Part shown: piece after piece, positions 53,895 through 63,172 of the stretch
Layout of the letters: each line of letters starts with the position of its first letter
Numbering within the stretch: the first letter of the stretch is position 1
Notes under the pieces: model-generated
Told to the model about the DNA's origin: nothing
Database searches by the model: none
Seen by the model: only the letters and a program-made list of their open reading frames with translations
Translations under genes and position numbers: made by a program
Source: Paenibacillus sp. FJAT-26967
GTDB lineage: Bacteria > Bacillota > Bacilli > Paenibacillales > NBRC-103111
Length of the DNA stretch: 64,000 nucleotides
Assembly: GCF_001541095.1 (NCBI RefSeq)
Contig: NZ_LMXH01000001.1
Span: 1,700,842-1,764,841 of the forward strand
Direction: 5' to 3'

Positions 53895-56855
53895 ATGAGC
53901 TTGAAGAATGGCGAATTGCAGCGGTGCCGCCGGGTTAGACGCTATGCACTTTGGTTATTAACGGTTCTGGCGATGCTATCCGTATGGAATATGTCTTCGA
54001 GAGGTTACGCCGCAACTCATTATGAGAGTGGTGCCGATGGACTTACATTGCAGAGCCGGGCCTACCCCGGATTTAATGTGCCGCCGGACAGCCCGAAAGC
54101 GGGCCTGTCAGATAAGGACAGGCTGCCGCGTCATCGCGAATCGGAGCGGCAGCCTGTTCCGGGTAAACTTGAGGCCGCGACGGTAAATGAATCCGTATAC
54201 GGGCCTCATGTCAAACTGCCAGATGGAACATTCCTGCCCGTAACGGGTGTGGATCAAGCGCGTAAGAAGAATAAGCTCTCCGTCTTTACAAGCACCTATG
54301 GCACTTATACTCCCTCTTTTGACACGGATACAATAGAACTGATCCTGACCGGCGGCATCGTAGCCGATAAAGTCTCGGTTGGGACCAAAGGTACCTACAT
54401 CCCCCGGAATGGTTACGTTATATCCGGAAGCGGCAGCGTTAAGCGGCTGCTTCAAGCGCTGAACATCGGGGATAGCGTACAGGCGGTCAATATGCAGATT
54501 CCCGTACTACCCGAGAAATACGCGCGTATGGGCGATCTGGTTATTCCGATTGACAAAGTGAACGAACCCAGATACGAAGGAGAAGCGATTCTTTATCATT
54601 CTTCTTACGGGACAATGACACGCGCGAACGCCTGGGGCTTGGAGGCAACCATTCTGAACGGAACAATTGTAAGTGTTAGAAGCATTCAAATGGCTGGCAA
54701 CGGCCAGTTCGAAGATAATAACTCTCCAATTCCTCCGAAGGGATATGTCCTATCCGTCCAGTCGCTTAACCCTTGCTATCAAGAACTGCTTACACGTGCA
54801 GTACCAGGTACAGCCGTTACAATCGAGTTTGAGAACGATCACTTGTATCAGGCATCGACAATTGGCTTTGATGCGTTGAATCCGCGCAAGCGTGAAGATA
54901 ATCCGGCCGGGTGGGATGATGGCAGTCATAAGCCTTTGCCGGGAATGAGGGGAGCTGAACAATTCATTGTTTATGACAGCGGCTATGGGGCTTCAAGCGG
55001 GACAGGTGCTTGGGGAAGCGAAGTTGTCGTAAATGCAGCCGGTAAAATTATCAGCATCGGGGGCAACAATCAGCCTATTCCTGCCGGCGGTTATGTACTT
55101 TCGGGACACGGTTCCCGTAGGATATGGCTTATCCGCTATGCGTCTGTAGGGGCGAGGGTTGTGGTTAATCGGGCAGAGAAGCAGATACGGATTCTGTTGA
55201 CGCCTCAGTCTTGGCTGGACAGAGCGCAAATTACGGCAGCAAGTGCGGAACTGGCGCTAAAGGAATCCAGACGAATGTTTCTGGATGTGCCGTATGATCA
55301 GATACGCAAGCAGATTGATTCCGTGAAGAAGCTACGTGAGGAAGCGGGCAGACATTTGTCGGAGAAAGGAATTGAAGGCCTCGCTCGAATCCTGAAAGAC
55401 CTGGACCGGACAGCGACCCGTGTGCGTTCTATGAACGTTGAGTCAAGGTCCGTTGAAAACAGGGGCATATGGCTCCGGCCCAAAGAGAACTCCATAGAAG
55501 AAGTGCGGCAGACTATGGATAAAATTGAAGCGGCTCATATCAATCAAGTATTCGTAGAGACATTCTGGAACGGGTATACCATCTTCCCGACGAAAAATAA
55601 AATTACCGGACATAATCCCGTGTACAACGGGTTCGATGTTCTGGCAGCTTATTTGGCTGAAGGCAAAAAAAGAGGAATCGAAATTCACGCATGGGTGGAA
55701 AATTTCTTCGCAGGTGGCCCAGGGCCAGGTCCCGTTATCAAGAACAAACCGGAATGGTCCTTATTAAGCCGCAAAGGTTTGACTTATCAGGAGGATGTGT
55801 CCAGCGGCTTCCGCTATTATTATATCAATCCCGCGTTGAATGAAACGCATGATTTTCTCATAAACGTGTATCAAGAAATACTATCCAATTATGAAGTCGA
55901 TGGTCTGCATCTTGACTATGCGCGTTATCCGGGTTCAGGAGATTATACGAACGATTTTGGTTATGATCCTTATACCCGGGGGCTTTTTAAGAAGCGGTAC
56001 GGGGCAGATCCGATAACATTGAAGCCCGGAGATACGCTGTGGGATGAATGGGTAAGCATGAGAGTCGGATTTGTAGATGAATTCGTGCTCCGCCTTACCG
56101 ATGAGGTGAAGAAGAAAAAGCCGTGTGTAAAGGTGACTGCCGCTGTCTGGCCAGAGTATGAACTCGCCCGTGAAGATGTGCTTCAAGATTCGATGAACTG
56201 GGTCGCGAAGAACCGCATTGACAACGTGTTTCCGATGTCCTATAAGCTGGATACTTCTCTTGTCCTGGAAGATGCCCGTCGAACGTTTGAATTAGCTAAG
56301 GATAAAGCTTATGTCACCATCGGTGTGGGTTCTTTTATCCATTTGACGAAAGAATCCTTTATGAATCAGATCGTTTCGAGTCGTCAACTTGGTATTAGCG
56401 GGAGTGCGATTTTCGAGTACGAGTCGTTTTTTAACGGAGGGTACGATAAAGAAACGGCAGTTGGTGTCTACCGGCAGCAAGCGATTGTGCCAGACAGCAG
56501 TCCAGCTCTTTCCTTAGCCCGGATTATGCAGGATCAGAAGTCTAAAATCAACCGCATTTATGTGCCGCTTGGCGGGATGAACCACACTGCGGAGAATTGG
56601 TATTCCAAGGAACTGGATGAAATGGTGATTAAGCTGGGCGGTGACAAGAAGTCCAAGCTGAATCCGGGACGGCTTAACGAAATAAAGAAAAGTCTGCTTA
56701 GCGTGATGAATCAAATTCAACAAGATACAGGAATACATGAGAAAGTAAAAGCACGTGCGCTATATGATCTTAGAGGTGCTCTAAAAATCGTGGAGGTGAC
56801 AATCAGCAAATGGGGAAAAGGATGTGAGCGATACTCTGCTGGAAGTATAAATTAG
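53895..56855 (+). CDS. Secreted glycosidase-like protein (GHL10/DUF187) with three N-terminal repeats
   Basis: The 986-residue protein has a signal peptide (basic start, hydrophobic core, likely cleavage after SRGYAA near residue 40). Residues about 127-199, 230-312 and 356-435 are three copies of a module with a Tyr-Gly pair near the start (TSTYGTYT, HSSYGTMT, DSGYGASS) and IPxxGYVLSxxG near the end. From about 516 comes the GHL10/DUF187 barrel (RGIWLRPKENSIEEV, VFVETFWNGYTIFPT, GIEIHAWVENF, GLHLDYARYP), a family of putative glycosyl hydrolases. Conserved D/E at the strand ends are compatible with activity. The C-terminal 100 residues are helical. TTG 53901 is an alternative start with better spacing. 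The gene stands alone. Confidence 0.85.
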   Translation: MSLKNGELQRCRRVRRYALWLLTVLAMLSVWNMSSRGYAATHYESGADGLTLQSRAYPGFNVPPDSPKAGLSDKDRLPRHRESERQPVPGKLEAATVNESVYGPHVKLPDGTFLPVTGVDQARKKNKLSVFTSTYGTYTPSFDTDTIELILTGGIVADKVSVGTKGTYIPRNGYVISGSGSVKRLLQALNIGDSVQAVNMQIPVLPEKYARMGDLVIPIDKVNEPRYEGEAILYHSSYGTMTRANAWGLEATILNGTIVSVRSIQMAGNGQFEDNNSPIPPKGYVLSVQSLNPCYQELLTRAVPGTAVTIEFENDHLYQASTIGFDALNPRKREDNPAGWDDGSHKPLPGMRGAEQFIVYDSGYGASSGTGAWGSEVVVNAAGKIISIGGNNQPIPAGGYVLSGHGSRRIWLIRYASVGARVVVNRAEKQIRILLTPQSWLDRAQITAASAELALKESRRMFLDVPYDQIRKQIDSVKKLREEAGRHLSEKGIEGLARILKDLDRTATRVRSMNVESRSVENRGIWLRPKENSIEEVRQTMDKIEAAHINQVFVETFWNGYTIFPTKNKITGHNPVYNGFDVLAAYLAEGKKRGIEIHAWVENFFAGGPGPGPVIKNKPEWSLLSRKGLTYQEDVSSGFRYYYINPALNETHDFLINVYQEILSNYEVDGLHLDYARYPGSGDYTNDFGYDPYTRGLFKKRYGADPITLKPGDTLWDEWVSMRVGFVDEFVLRLTDEVKKKKPCVKVTAAVWPEYELAREDVLQDSMNWVAKNRIDNVFPMSYKLDTSLVLEDARRTFELAKDKAYVTIGVGSFIHLTKESFMNQIVSSRQLGISGSAIFEYESFFNGGYDKETAVGVYRQQAIVPDSSPALSLARIMQDQKSKINRIYVPLGGMNHTAENWYSKELDEMVIKLGGDKKSKLNPGRLNEIKKSLLSVMNQIQQDTGIHEKVKARALYDLRGALKIVEVTISKWGKGCERYSAGSIN

Positions 56856-56882
56856 TGCAAGTTAGTTTACAGGAATAGAGCG

Positions 56883-56930
56883 GCAAGCATCCCAACCCGG
56901 CATATACAACGGGTTGGGATATTTGCTTGC
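56883..56930. terminator. Hairpin between convergent genes
   Basis: GCAAGCATCCCAACCCG pairs with CGGGTTGGGAT and GCTTGC. It lies between the plus-strand glycosidase-like gene and the minus-strand FAD gene and may end transcription from both, though no T tract is strong. Confidence 0.6.
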
Positions 56931-56986
56931 TCTGCTTGAATGAACGTGCCAGATTGTCGGAGGGTCAGGCCTTGTTATTGCGTGTC

Positions 56987-58558
56987 CTAGAGAGCGGTAA
57001 TGACCGGCCAGGATAATTCCACACCGTTCCAGGATAAAATGTTTTGCAGATCTTTGAGCTTCACCTGATTCGCCCGAACTTGCCGCGGCTGCACGCCTTG
57101 CTGGACGCAATAGCCCGCCAGATAGCCCGCGGCCTCTCCAATGTTCCACTCTACAGGGTGGAGGCGGTAACAGCCGTTCGTAATGTGGGTGGTACCGATG
57201 TTCTTGCAAGCCGGAAGCAGATTATTAATCCGGACTGGAATCAGGCTGCCGAGAGGAATCTGGAAAGGCAGCGACGATACGTCCAGATAGGTACGCCCGG
57301 TCATGCTCGGATGCAAATCAATCCGGTAACTGCCGATTCCTACCGAGTCGGGGAACACTTCTGCACCCTGCTCACCGCGAATCGCGGCACTGACATGCTG
57401 CTCGGCAACTGTGAATTCCGCCTTGATTCTGCGGGATTCACGGATATAAGGAGCCATCGCCATGCCGTCCTCAGTGCCGGTCACATCCGGACGTAGGCGA
57501 AGCCCCGGATATCCGGCTTTACCGTCAGGGCGCGGAGCCTCCGTCTGAAGCCAGTACAGCAGCGAGTAACTCAGCTGTTTAGCCTGTTCTAAGTTCTTCT
57601 TGGCTTCCTTCTCCGGAACATCATAAATATTGCCGAGCCAGTAATCATTCTGGGGCCAGTTAACAATCGAAATATCACTCGGATATGTACCCGGCTTGAA
57701 ATTCGACTTATCAATGACCCTCCGGTAATTAAAAAGTGGATATTTATCCGTTCCCGGCAGGAGGGTATCTTCCATCGGCTCAAGAGTTACAGGATTAGGA
57801 GATACCCAGCTGAGCAGCTTGTCCGGCCAGAAATCGGGCTTGTAATCGCGCCAGAACGAATAGTCCTTCGGCCGCTTAATGACATGATTTTCTCCTTCAA
57901 AATAGTCCATGGCAAAACAAACCGTAAAGGCCTGAATATCCTTGGGGTCAGCAACTTCAGGGGCACTGGGTTCACCGGTCATGGCTCTGGATTCTGCGCC
58001 TGTTACGTACTCCGCCTTGGTAAGCGGCAGCATGTCACCGCATTCCGTTGCATCCAGGAAATAGGAAGCGTGAATCGTATGTTTGTGACCCTGGTCCAGA
58101 TGTTTGATAGTGACAGCCCGGACCTGATCCCCGTCCATTTCCGCGCCGGTGATCCGTTGGCGAGTCAGGATAATCAGCTTCCCGCTGTTTACATAAGGTG
58201 CGAGCATGGCGGTTAGAACGGCCAGATAAGCGCGCGGTTCGGCACAGAGCCGGCTGACTCCGCCGTTGCCCGGATTAAGATTGAGTACGGAGCGGGCTTC
58301 AGCCGTCAGCGGAAAAGTAGTGCGGTAATAATCCCGGACTCCATTGCGGAACTGCCTGAAACTTCGGGTACATCCGAATTGTTCGATCCATTTGTGCTCG
58401 TCCGGCGGTACGGCTTGGCTTGTCAGCTGCCCCCCGATCCATTCGGTTTCTTCCGTCATTATTACGTTCATTCCCATTTTGGCAGCGGACAGGGCTGCAG
58501 CGCAGCCGCCGACTCCTCCGCCGATAATCGCCACGTCCGCACGAAATTCTTTGTTCAT
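56987..58558 (-). CDS. FAD-dependent oxidoreductase (FAD_oxidored family)
   Basis: The 523-residue product has an N-terminal dinucleotide-binding motif VAIIGGGVGGCAAALSAAK (residues 9-27), TEWIGGQLTSQAVPPDEHKW, and a late segment ACKNIGTTHITNGCYRLHP before the final helix EAAGYLAGYC. This matches the broad FAD_oxidored family (PF12831), found in many Paenibacillus carbohydrate loci; substrates are mostly unknown. The start has GAGGAGA eight bases upstream on the minus strand. The gene is divergent from an RpiR regulator, suggesting sugar-linked control. A LexA-like palindrome lies 57 bases upstream. Confidence 0.85.
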   Translation of the reverse strand: MNKEFRADVAIIGGGVGGCAAALSAAKMGMNVIMTEETEWIGGQLTSQAVPPDEHKWIEQFGCTRSFRQFRNGVRDYYRTTFPLTAEARSVLNLNPGNGGVSRLCAEPRAYLAVLTAMLAPYVNSGKLIILTRQRITGAEMDGDQVRAVTIKHLDQGHKHTIHASYFLDATECGDMLPLTKAEYVTGAESRAMTGEPSAPEVADPKDIQAFTVCFAMDYFEGENHVIKRPKDYSFWRDYKPDFWPDKLLSWVSPNPVTLEPMEDTLLPGTDKYPLFNYRRVIDKSNFKPGTYPSDISIVNWPQNDYWLGNIYDVPEKEAKKNLEQAKQLSYSLLYWLQTEAPRPDGKAGYPGLRLRPDVTGTEDGMAMAPYIRESRRIKAEFTVAEQHVSAAIRGEQGAEVFPDSVGIGSYRIDLHPSMTGRTYLDVSSLPFQIPLGSLIPVRINNLLPACKNIGTTHITNGCYRLHPVEWNIGEAAGYLAGYCVQQGVQPRQVRANQVKLKDLQNILSWNGVELSWPVITAL

Positions 58559-58614
58559 AGTGTATTCTCTCCTCTTTATTTATTTTCCTGATATTGGAAT
58601 ACAACTTATTTTAA

Positions 58615-58628
58615 CAAACATATGTTCG
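58615..58628. promoter_or_regulatory. LexA-like palindrome upstream of the FAD oxidoreductase
   Basis: On the minus strand CGAACATATGTTTG fits the Bacillus SOS box CGAACRNRYGTTYC at 13 of 14 positions, better than the box before recA in this window. It lies 57 bases before the FAD gene start and next to a TTGTTA that could be the -35. The palindrome AACATATGTT could also suit another regulator. Confidence 0.5.
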
Positions 58629-59121
58629 TATTTTAATATGTCTAAAGTCTCATTTCTTAGTTTTGTATGCACCTCCAAGCATCTGAATTATGGAATATTT
58701 CTTCGCTAAAAAGATCTAAAATGTTATATTCGTTCTCTTTTTCTGCTTACATTCTACAAAAATCTCCGTATTTCTACATTCTTTTTATGTGATTCGTGTC
58801 GAATATTTCCCATCTTGCTATTTTAATTTCATACATAGATTTCCATTATTCACTTAGCTCGAAAAGATGCAATTCATATGGTATTAAGCCATAATTTCAG
58901 ATCAGTTCAAAATGTTTAAGGAAATAATTTTACTATATAGTTCCTTATTCATCATCTTATAACTGGAAAAAATGTTGGCGCAGCTAGTAAAAAATTGAAA
59001 AATATGGCGTTATGGACTAGGCAAATCGACATGTTTCAAGTACTATTCAAAGAAGAGACTAGAAAAGACAAACGTGAACTGATTGCCTGACCGCGCAGAA
59101 TGACGAAAAGGAGTACCATCT
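58629..59121. other. A+T-rich divergent intergenic region
   Basis: About 560 bases separate the FAD gene and the RpiR regulator. No coding frame is credible. Apart from the LexA-like site it holds a seven-base inverted repeat TAAGGAA (58917-58923) and TTCCTTA (58941-58947) and a smaller TATGG/CCATA repeat, possible operators for the regulator. No terminator or RNA family is recognised. Confidence 0.5.
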
Positions 59122-59982
59122 ATGAGCAAAATCGCCGATTTGAACAACTCGCTGTTGCTGCTCAACAGTATCTATTCCTCCCTTACCAAATCTGAGCAAA
59201 AAGTGGCCGATACCGTTCTGAAAGACCCGGAGGCAACGGTATTCTATACGATCACGGACTTGGCGGAAAAGGCTGAAGTCGGAGAAACTTCTGTGATCCG
59301 GTTGTGCCGCAAATTAGGTTACAAGGGATATCAAGAGTTTAAACTTTCTCTCGTCCAGGTCCTGGCAACGCCAAGTGAACAAGTACACGGTAAGATTGAG
59401 GAGACGGATGATCTTGACCTGATCATGAAAAAGATGACCTCCCAGAATTCCCAGGCTGTTCAGAACGCGACATCTCTATTGAATGTGCAGGAACTTCAGA
59501 AAGCCATTGATGCTATCTTATCCGCCCGCAAAATTTTATTCTTCGGAGTCGGATCGTCCGGAATTACGGCGCAGGATGCCAAGTACAGATTCATGCGTCT
59601 TGGCTTTAATGTAGATGCCGGTTCGGACGGGCACATTATAGCGATGACAGCATCTCTGGCTGAGAAGGGGGACGTGGTGGTTGCGGTTTCTTCAACGGGA
59701 AGCACCAAAGATCTCGTTGACGCTATCCGGTTGGCCAAAGCGAAAGGGGCATTCATCATCTGTCTGACCAATCATGCCCGTTCTCCGATTGCTAACCAGA
59801 GCGATGTCGTTCTACTTGCAACCGCCAAAGAAACACCGCTTCAGGGAGGCGCTTTCTCATCCAAGCTGGCCCAGATCCATTTGCTCGATATTTTGTCCAC
59901 GGCGGTAGCGATCCAGATGAAGGATCAGACTTACCGGGCGCTGGAATATACGGCGAAATCAGTCTTGGACAAATTGTACTGA
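59122..59982 (+). CDS. MurR/RpiR-family transcriptional regulator
   Basis: The 286-residue protein has an N-terminal helix-turn-helix of the RpiR type (LTKSEQKVADTVLKDPEATV, FYTITDLAEKAEVGETSVIRL, to about residue 77) and a C-terminal SIS sugar-phosphate-binding domain (ILFFGVGSSGITAQDAKYRF, then VSSTGSTKDLVDAI). Such regulators respond to phosphorylated sugars. AAAAGGAG precedes the ATG. It faces away from the FAD gene and ends in a strong terminator, so it is likely monocistronic. The target is unproven, but the adjacent FAD gene is the natural candidate. Confidence 0.93.
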   Translation: MSKIADLNNSLLLLNSIYSSLTKSEQKVADTVLKDPEATVFYTITDLAEKAEVGETSVIRLCRKLGYKGYQEFKLSLVQVLATPSEQVHGKIEETDDLDLIMKKMTSQNSQAVQNATSLLNVQELQKAIDAILSARKILFFGVGSSGITAQDAKYRFMRLGFNVDAGSDGHIIAMTASLAEKGDVVVAVSSTGSTKDLVDAIRLAKAKGAFIICLTNHARSPIANQSDVVLLATAKETPLQGGAFSSKLAQIHLLDILSTAVAIQMKDQTYRALEYTAKSVLDKLY

Positions 59983-60014
59983 AAGATCCGAACTAGCTAG
60001 ACTCATCATGCGCG

Positions 60015-60050
60015 CAGCCGGGGCCGGAAGGCCCCGGCTTTTTGCTTTTA
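60015..60050 (+). terminator. Intrinsic terminator after the RpiR gene
   Basis: AGCCGGGGCC and GGCCCCGGCT form a perfect ten-base stem with a GGAA loop and are followed by TTTTTGCTTTT. Confidence 0.93.
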
Positions 60051-60223
60051 AATAACAGGAAGTCCGGGTGTACAAATCATTCTATGTTTCCATTAACTCT
60101 TGTATGAACGCCGTATATAGGCATCAGCTTGCAACAGGGTAGGGTTCTCCGTCAGTCATGATCCATCTGCTGTATCCGTATAGTTAAGAAGTAACTTCAC
60201 TTTCGTATTGCGGGAGGTTGAAT

Positions 60224-60688
60224 GTGATCGCGAATCGCAACGAGAGCCTGGCTCAAGAGAGAGTGTTATGCCCGGTACGGATTGTGGCTTCCTGGGTAGT
60301 CTGGGGTGTAAGCTTCCTTTCATTAGCTGCCGGTATGATGGCACATGCCCTATGGCTGGCGGCTTTAGGCGAGGCAGAGCCGCTTGGCTACGTAAGTAAG
60401 CTTGAATGGTTCTTTTTTCTCCTTTATACCTTGGCGTATTCAGTATTCTGCCTTTATTATCTGAGGTATCGGTCAGGGAGCTTCAAGGGAGAAAAGCTCC
60501 GGGTTCTGCCGGCTATGCTGCTGCTGGTTCTCTATGCATTTTATTGCGGCGCGGGGTGGATAAGTGCCCAAGGATTCGAGTATTTGGGTGCAGCCAAATC
60601 GTTCCTGGTGGAATGCAGAGTGACCGCTTTTGGTGGTTCTGCAGCAGCAGGCGTTTATGCCGTGTGGAAATGGATGCGGGTTAAGTGA
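60224..60688 (+). CDS. Small membrane protein of unknown function
   Basis: I do not recognise this 154-residue protein. It has four likely membrane segments (about 22-48, 61-81, 93-113 and 134-150), with basic loops between. GGGAGG lies seven bases before GTG 60224; a TTG at 60218 is too close. It lies between two strong terminators, so it is a single-gene unit. The surrounding 240 bases upstream hold no other gene. No domain can be named from sequence alone. Confidence 0.7.
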   Translation: MIANRNESLAQERVLCPVRIVASWVVWGVSFLSLAAGMMAHALWLAALGEAEPLGYVSKLEWFFFLLYTLAYSVFCLYYLRYRSGSFKGEKLRVLPAMLLLVLYAFYCGAGWISAQGFEYLGAAKSFLVECRVTAFGGSAAAGVYAVWKWMRVK

Positions 60689-60727
60689 ATGTCAGACACG
60701 CAGAATCGGTGTTTGGATATTGACTAC

Positions 60728-60759
60728 AAAAAGGACCGCTGCATGAGCGGTCCTTTTTG
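60728..60759. terminator. Bidirectional terminator
   Basis: AAAAAGGACCGCT and AGCGGTCCTTTTT are perfect 13-base arms with a four-base loop; the A tract on one side and the T tract on the other allow it to end both converging transcripts. Confidence 0.93.
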
Positions 60760-60797
60760 CGTTCTATCCATTGCCCAGGCAGAGAAATCAATCAGGA

Positions 60798-62393
60798 TTA
60801 ATGCTGCGTATGCGCAGCTTCTTTCTTGGTTAACTCGATTGTTCTCGCCGTATTCTCCCATTTCACATCCCATCCGAACAACTCAGCGATGAAGCGGACA
60901 GGTACTTGCATACGTCCTCCTTCAAGGAAAATAGGAATGCCGATTTCCATTTTCTTTCCGTTTAGCTCCATGTAATTTTTACCAACCCAGAAGGTTGCCG
61001 TATCTTTGCCCGCTTTAACCCAAGCGGTTTGAGTTGCCGCATCCCAAGTGACCTCAGCACCGATGCCTTCGGCAAGATAACGGAGGGGAATGAAACTCCA
61101 CTCTTGTTTGATGAAAGGAGCTACGTCCATCATGACGGCTTTTTGATCCAGCATGAGAGTCTGGCTGCCGATCTGGAATTTTACAACAGGAGCCATCGAG
61201 CCTTGATCTTCTCCATGGAACTTATCGGGGAATTGTGCAACAATTCCCGATGCCAGCATAGTACCTGTTGGAATCATGTGGGAATAAGCTTCACGTGCAT
61301 TTTTATGGGCGTTGTCATAATCTTTAGCTGCATAGCTGTCAAAGGCTGCAAGCAAGTGGTGGATATGAGTTTTGAGGCCTTCAGCGATTGCATCTTTTTT
61401 GAAATACTCTGGATTCGCATCCTCAAAAAATTTGGCTTGCTTCATCCGGTAAGTTTCCAGATCGGAAAGTGCCTTCTGGCGTGCCGTTTCGTCTTTGGCC
61501 GCTGTTGCTTTCACATAATCAACGAAGTAACCGATGTGGGATGACCAGATAGTCTTAAAAGCTTGACCTGCCTCATCTCCATAGACAGAGGTTACCGCGT
61601 GGGTCAGTTCGTCCGTATTCGCGTTCAGACTACCGGCCGCTTGGTTGAAGTCAGCAGCGCTATCGATTCCTTTCTGCATCGCAATAACTGCCAGTGTCGC
61701 ATGCTCGCCTAGAACTCTTTCCAGCAGGGAGCGTACATCTGAAGCAGGGTTTTTGACACTTGCCGGAGCGAATTTGTCCGGGAACTGTGCGGCAATGGCT
61801 CCTGTAATGGTGTCGCCTGTCTCGAACATATGGACGTAAGCGGTATGAATTTGTTCGTAGGCTTTGTCGAAATCTTTGACTGCATAGCTGTCAAAAGCAA
61901 CGAGCAGGTGGTCGATGTGAATTTTGAGTGAAGCGGCTACCGCTTCTTTAGGAAGGTTCGGATTGGCGGAAGCAAAGAATTCAGCCTGTTTCATCCGGTA
62001 AACTTCCAGATCGGATAGCGCCTTCTGACGTGCGGCTTCGTCCTTGGCGCCGGTCGCTTTTACATAATCGACGAAATAGCCGATGTGTGAAGCCCAGATA
62101 GGTTTAAATGCTGTACCGGCTTCCTTGCCATATACCGAAGCGATGGCTGCTGTAATTTCATCGGTATTCGCATTCAAAGCAGCTGCAGACTGTTTGAAGT
62201 CGGCTTTGCCGTCGATTCCCTTCTGCATCGCAAATGCGGCTAACAAGGCGTGATCGCCGAACATCTGGCCCAGACTGGAGCGGAGTTCTGCACCGGCTCC
62301 TCCCGTGGATGGTGTGTGCGCAAATCCCGCTGATGGAAGCAGCAAGACTAGCGCGAGCAGGGAGACTATCCATTTGATACGTAACGATTTCAT
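60798..62393 (-). CDS. Exported protein with two tandem helical repeats and a C-terminal copper amine oxidase N-like domain
   Basis: The 531-residue product starts with a signal peptide (KSLRIKWIVSLLALVLLLPSAGFA). Residues 37-208 and 220-392 are two copies of a 172-residue helical module with many identities, with conserved histidines H48/H231, H103/H286, H162/H345 and H188/H371. Residues about 403-521 form the copper amine oxidase N-terminal-like domain, with WSFIPLRYLAEGIGAEVTW and QVPVRFIAELFG, a wall-associated fold common in Paenibacillus. The start at 62393 has AGGA upstream; the longer frame has no support. It is divergent from the ECF sigma gene. The function is unknown; metal binding by the module is possible. 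Confidence 0.82.
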   Translation of the reverse strand: MKSLRIKWIVSLLALVLLLPSAGFAHTPSTGGAGAELRSSLGQMFGDHALLAAFAMQKGIDGKADFKQSAAALNANTDEITAAIASVYGKEAGTAFKPIWASHIGYFVDYVKATGAKDEAARQKALSDLEVYRMKQAEFFASANPNLPKEAVAASLKIHIDHLLVAFDSYAVKDFDKAYEQIHTAYVHMFETGDTITGAIAAQFPDKFAPASVKNPASDVRSLLERVLGEHATLAVIAMQKGIDSAADFNQAAGSLNANTDELTHAVTSVYGDEAGQAFKTIWSSHIGYFVDYVKATAAKDETARQKALSDLETYRMKQAKFFEDANPEYFKKDAIAEGLKTHIHHLLAAFDSYAAKDYDNAHKNAREAYSHMIPTGTMLASGIVAQFPDKFHGEDQGSMAPVVKFQIGSQTLMLDQKAVMMDVAPFIKQEWSFIPLRYLAEGIGAEVTWDAATQTAWVKAGKDTATFWVGKNYMELNGKKMEIGIPIFLEGGRMQVPVRFIAELFGWDVKWENTARTIELTKKEAAHTQH

Positions 62394-62434
62394 GTGAAGA
62401 CACGTCCTTTCGAATGGTGGGCTGCCGTTTGTGT

Positions 62435-62467
62435 TGCGTTTCAAACGGTTCTATTTAGTGAAACGCA
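62435..62467. promoter_or_regulatory. Inverted repeat between the exported protein and the ECF sigma gene
   Basis: TGCGTTTCA and TGAAACGCA are perfect nine-base arms 15 bases apart. Each half contains TGAAAC, reminiscent of the -35 of ECF-type promoters on both strands, but no CGTC-type -10 is found at the usual spacing. Confidence 0.5.
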
Positions 62468-62590
62468 GCAGACCGTCGAATGGATCACCCTTTTATAAAA
62501 CTTACTGAAAAATTTTTTTGCAACAAATCCAAGCGTTCCTCTGTTACGAAAGTTATAATGAAGGGAATCTACATAGGAAGGGGTCCCCTA

Positions 62591-63172
62591 ATGAACGAAA
62601 GGCTGGATGACACACAGCTTATTCGCTCGATTATGGACAAAGATGCAGCATCCCTCGAACAACTTTATGACCGGTATGAACGGCCCATATATGCATTCGC
62701 TTACCGTATTGTTAAAGACACCATGATGGCGGAAGAAGTGGTTCAAGAATTGTTTATGCGCATTTGGAATCATGCAGAGCGATATGAGGATACACACGGT
62801 AAACTGACGACTTGGATGTTTGCGATTACGAGAAATATAGCAATCGACATTCTGCGCAAAAAACATACCCGTACAACCAATCAGTTGGGGGAGCCGGATC
62901 AGATTATGCAAATGGCTGACACGGGCAGAGGCACGGAGGAGCAGGCAGAACTTCATCTAATGGGTCTAGAAATTGCAGCTGCCATGGAGCATTTGAACGA
63001 AGATCAGAAGAAGGTCATTGATCTCATTTATTTTGAGGGATATACCCAGCAGGAAGTATCCGATAATCAGAGCATTCCGCTCGGAACCGTCAAAAGCAGG
63101 GTGAGACTGGCCATGAAACAGCTTAAAGAAAGGTTATCCGGGCATAGAAGGAGGGAGAATGCGCATGAATAA
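62591..63172 (+). CDS. ECF-type RNA polymerase sigma factor
   Basis: The 193-residue product has sigma region 2 (YAFAYRIVKDTMMAEEVVQE, LFMRIWNHAERY, TWMFAITRNIAIDILRKK) and region 4 (DQKKVIDLIYFEGYTQQEV, IPLGTVKSRVRLAMKQL), the plan of group 4 (ECF) factors. It is likely kept inactive by the anti-sigma factor encoded just downstream with an overlapping start. AGGAAGGGG lies before ATG 62591; the longer frame to 62480 is not supported. A TATAAT at 62554-62559 without a good -35 is upstream. It resembles the SigK/RskA pairs. Confidence 0.93.
   Translation: MNERLDDTQLIRSIMDKDAASLEQLYDRYERPIYAFAYRIVKDTMMAEEVVQELFMRIWNHAERYEDTHGKLTTWMFAITRNIAIDILRKKHTRTTNQLGEPDQIMQMADTGRGTEEQAELHLMGLEIAAAMEHLNEDQKKVIDLIYFEGYTQQEVSDNQSIPLGTVKSRVRLAMKQLKERLSGHRRRENAHE

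Noticed and set aside
58559-59121. Small RNA or riboswitch in the long divergent gap
   Set aside because: The segment is A+T-rich, with no terminator and no recognised fold; only short inverted repeats are present.
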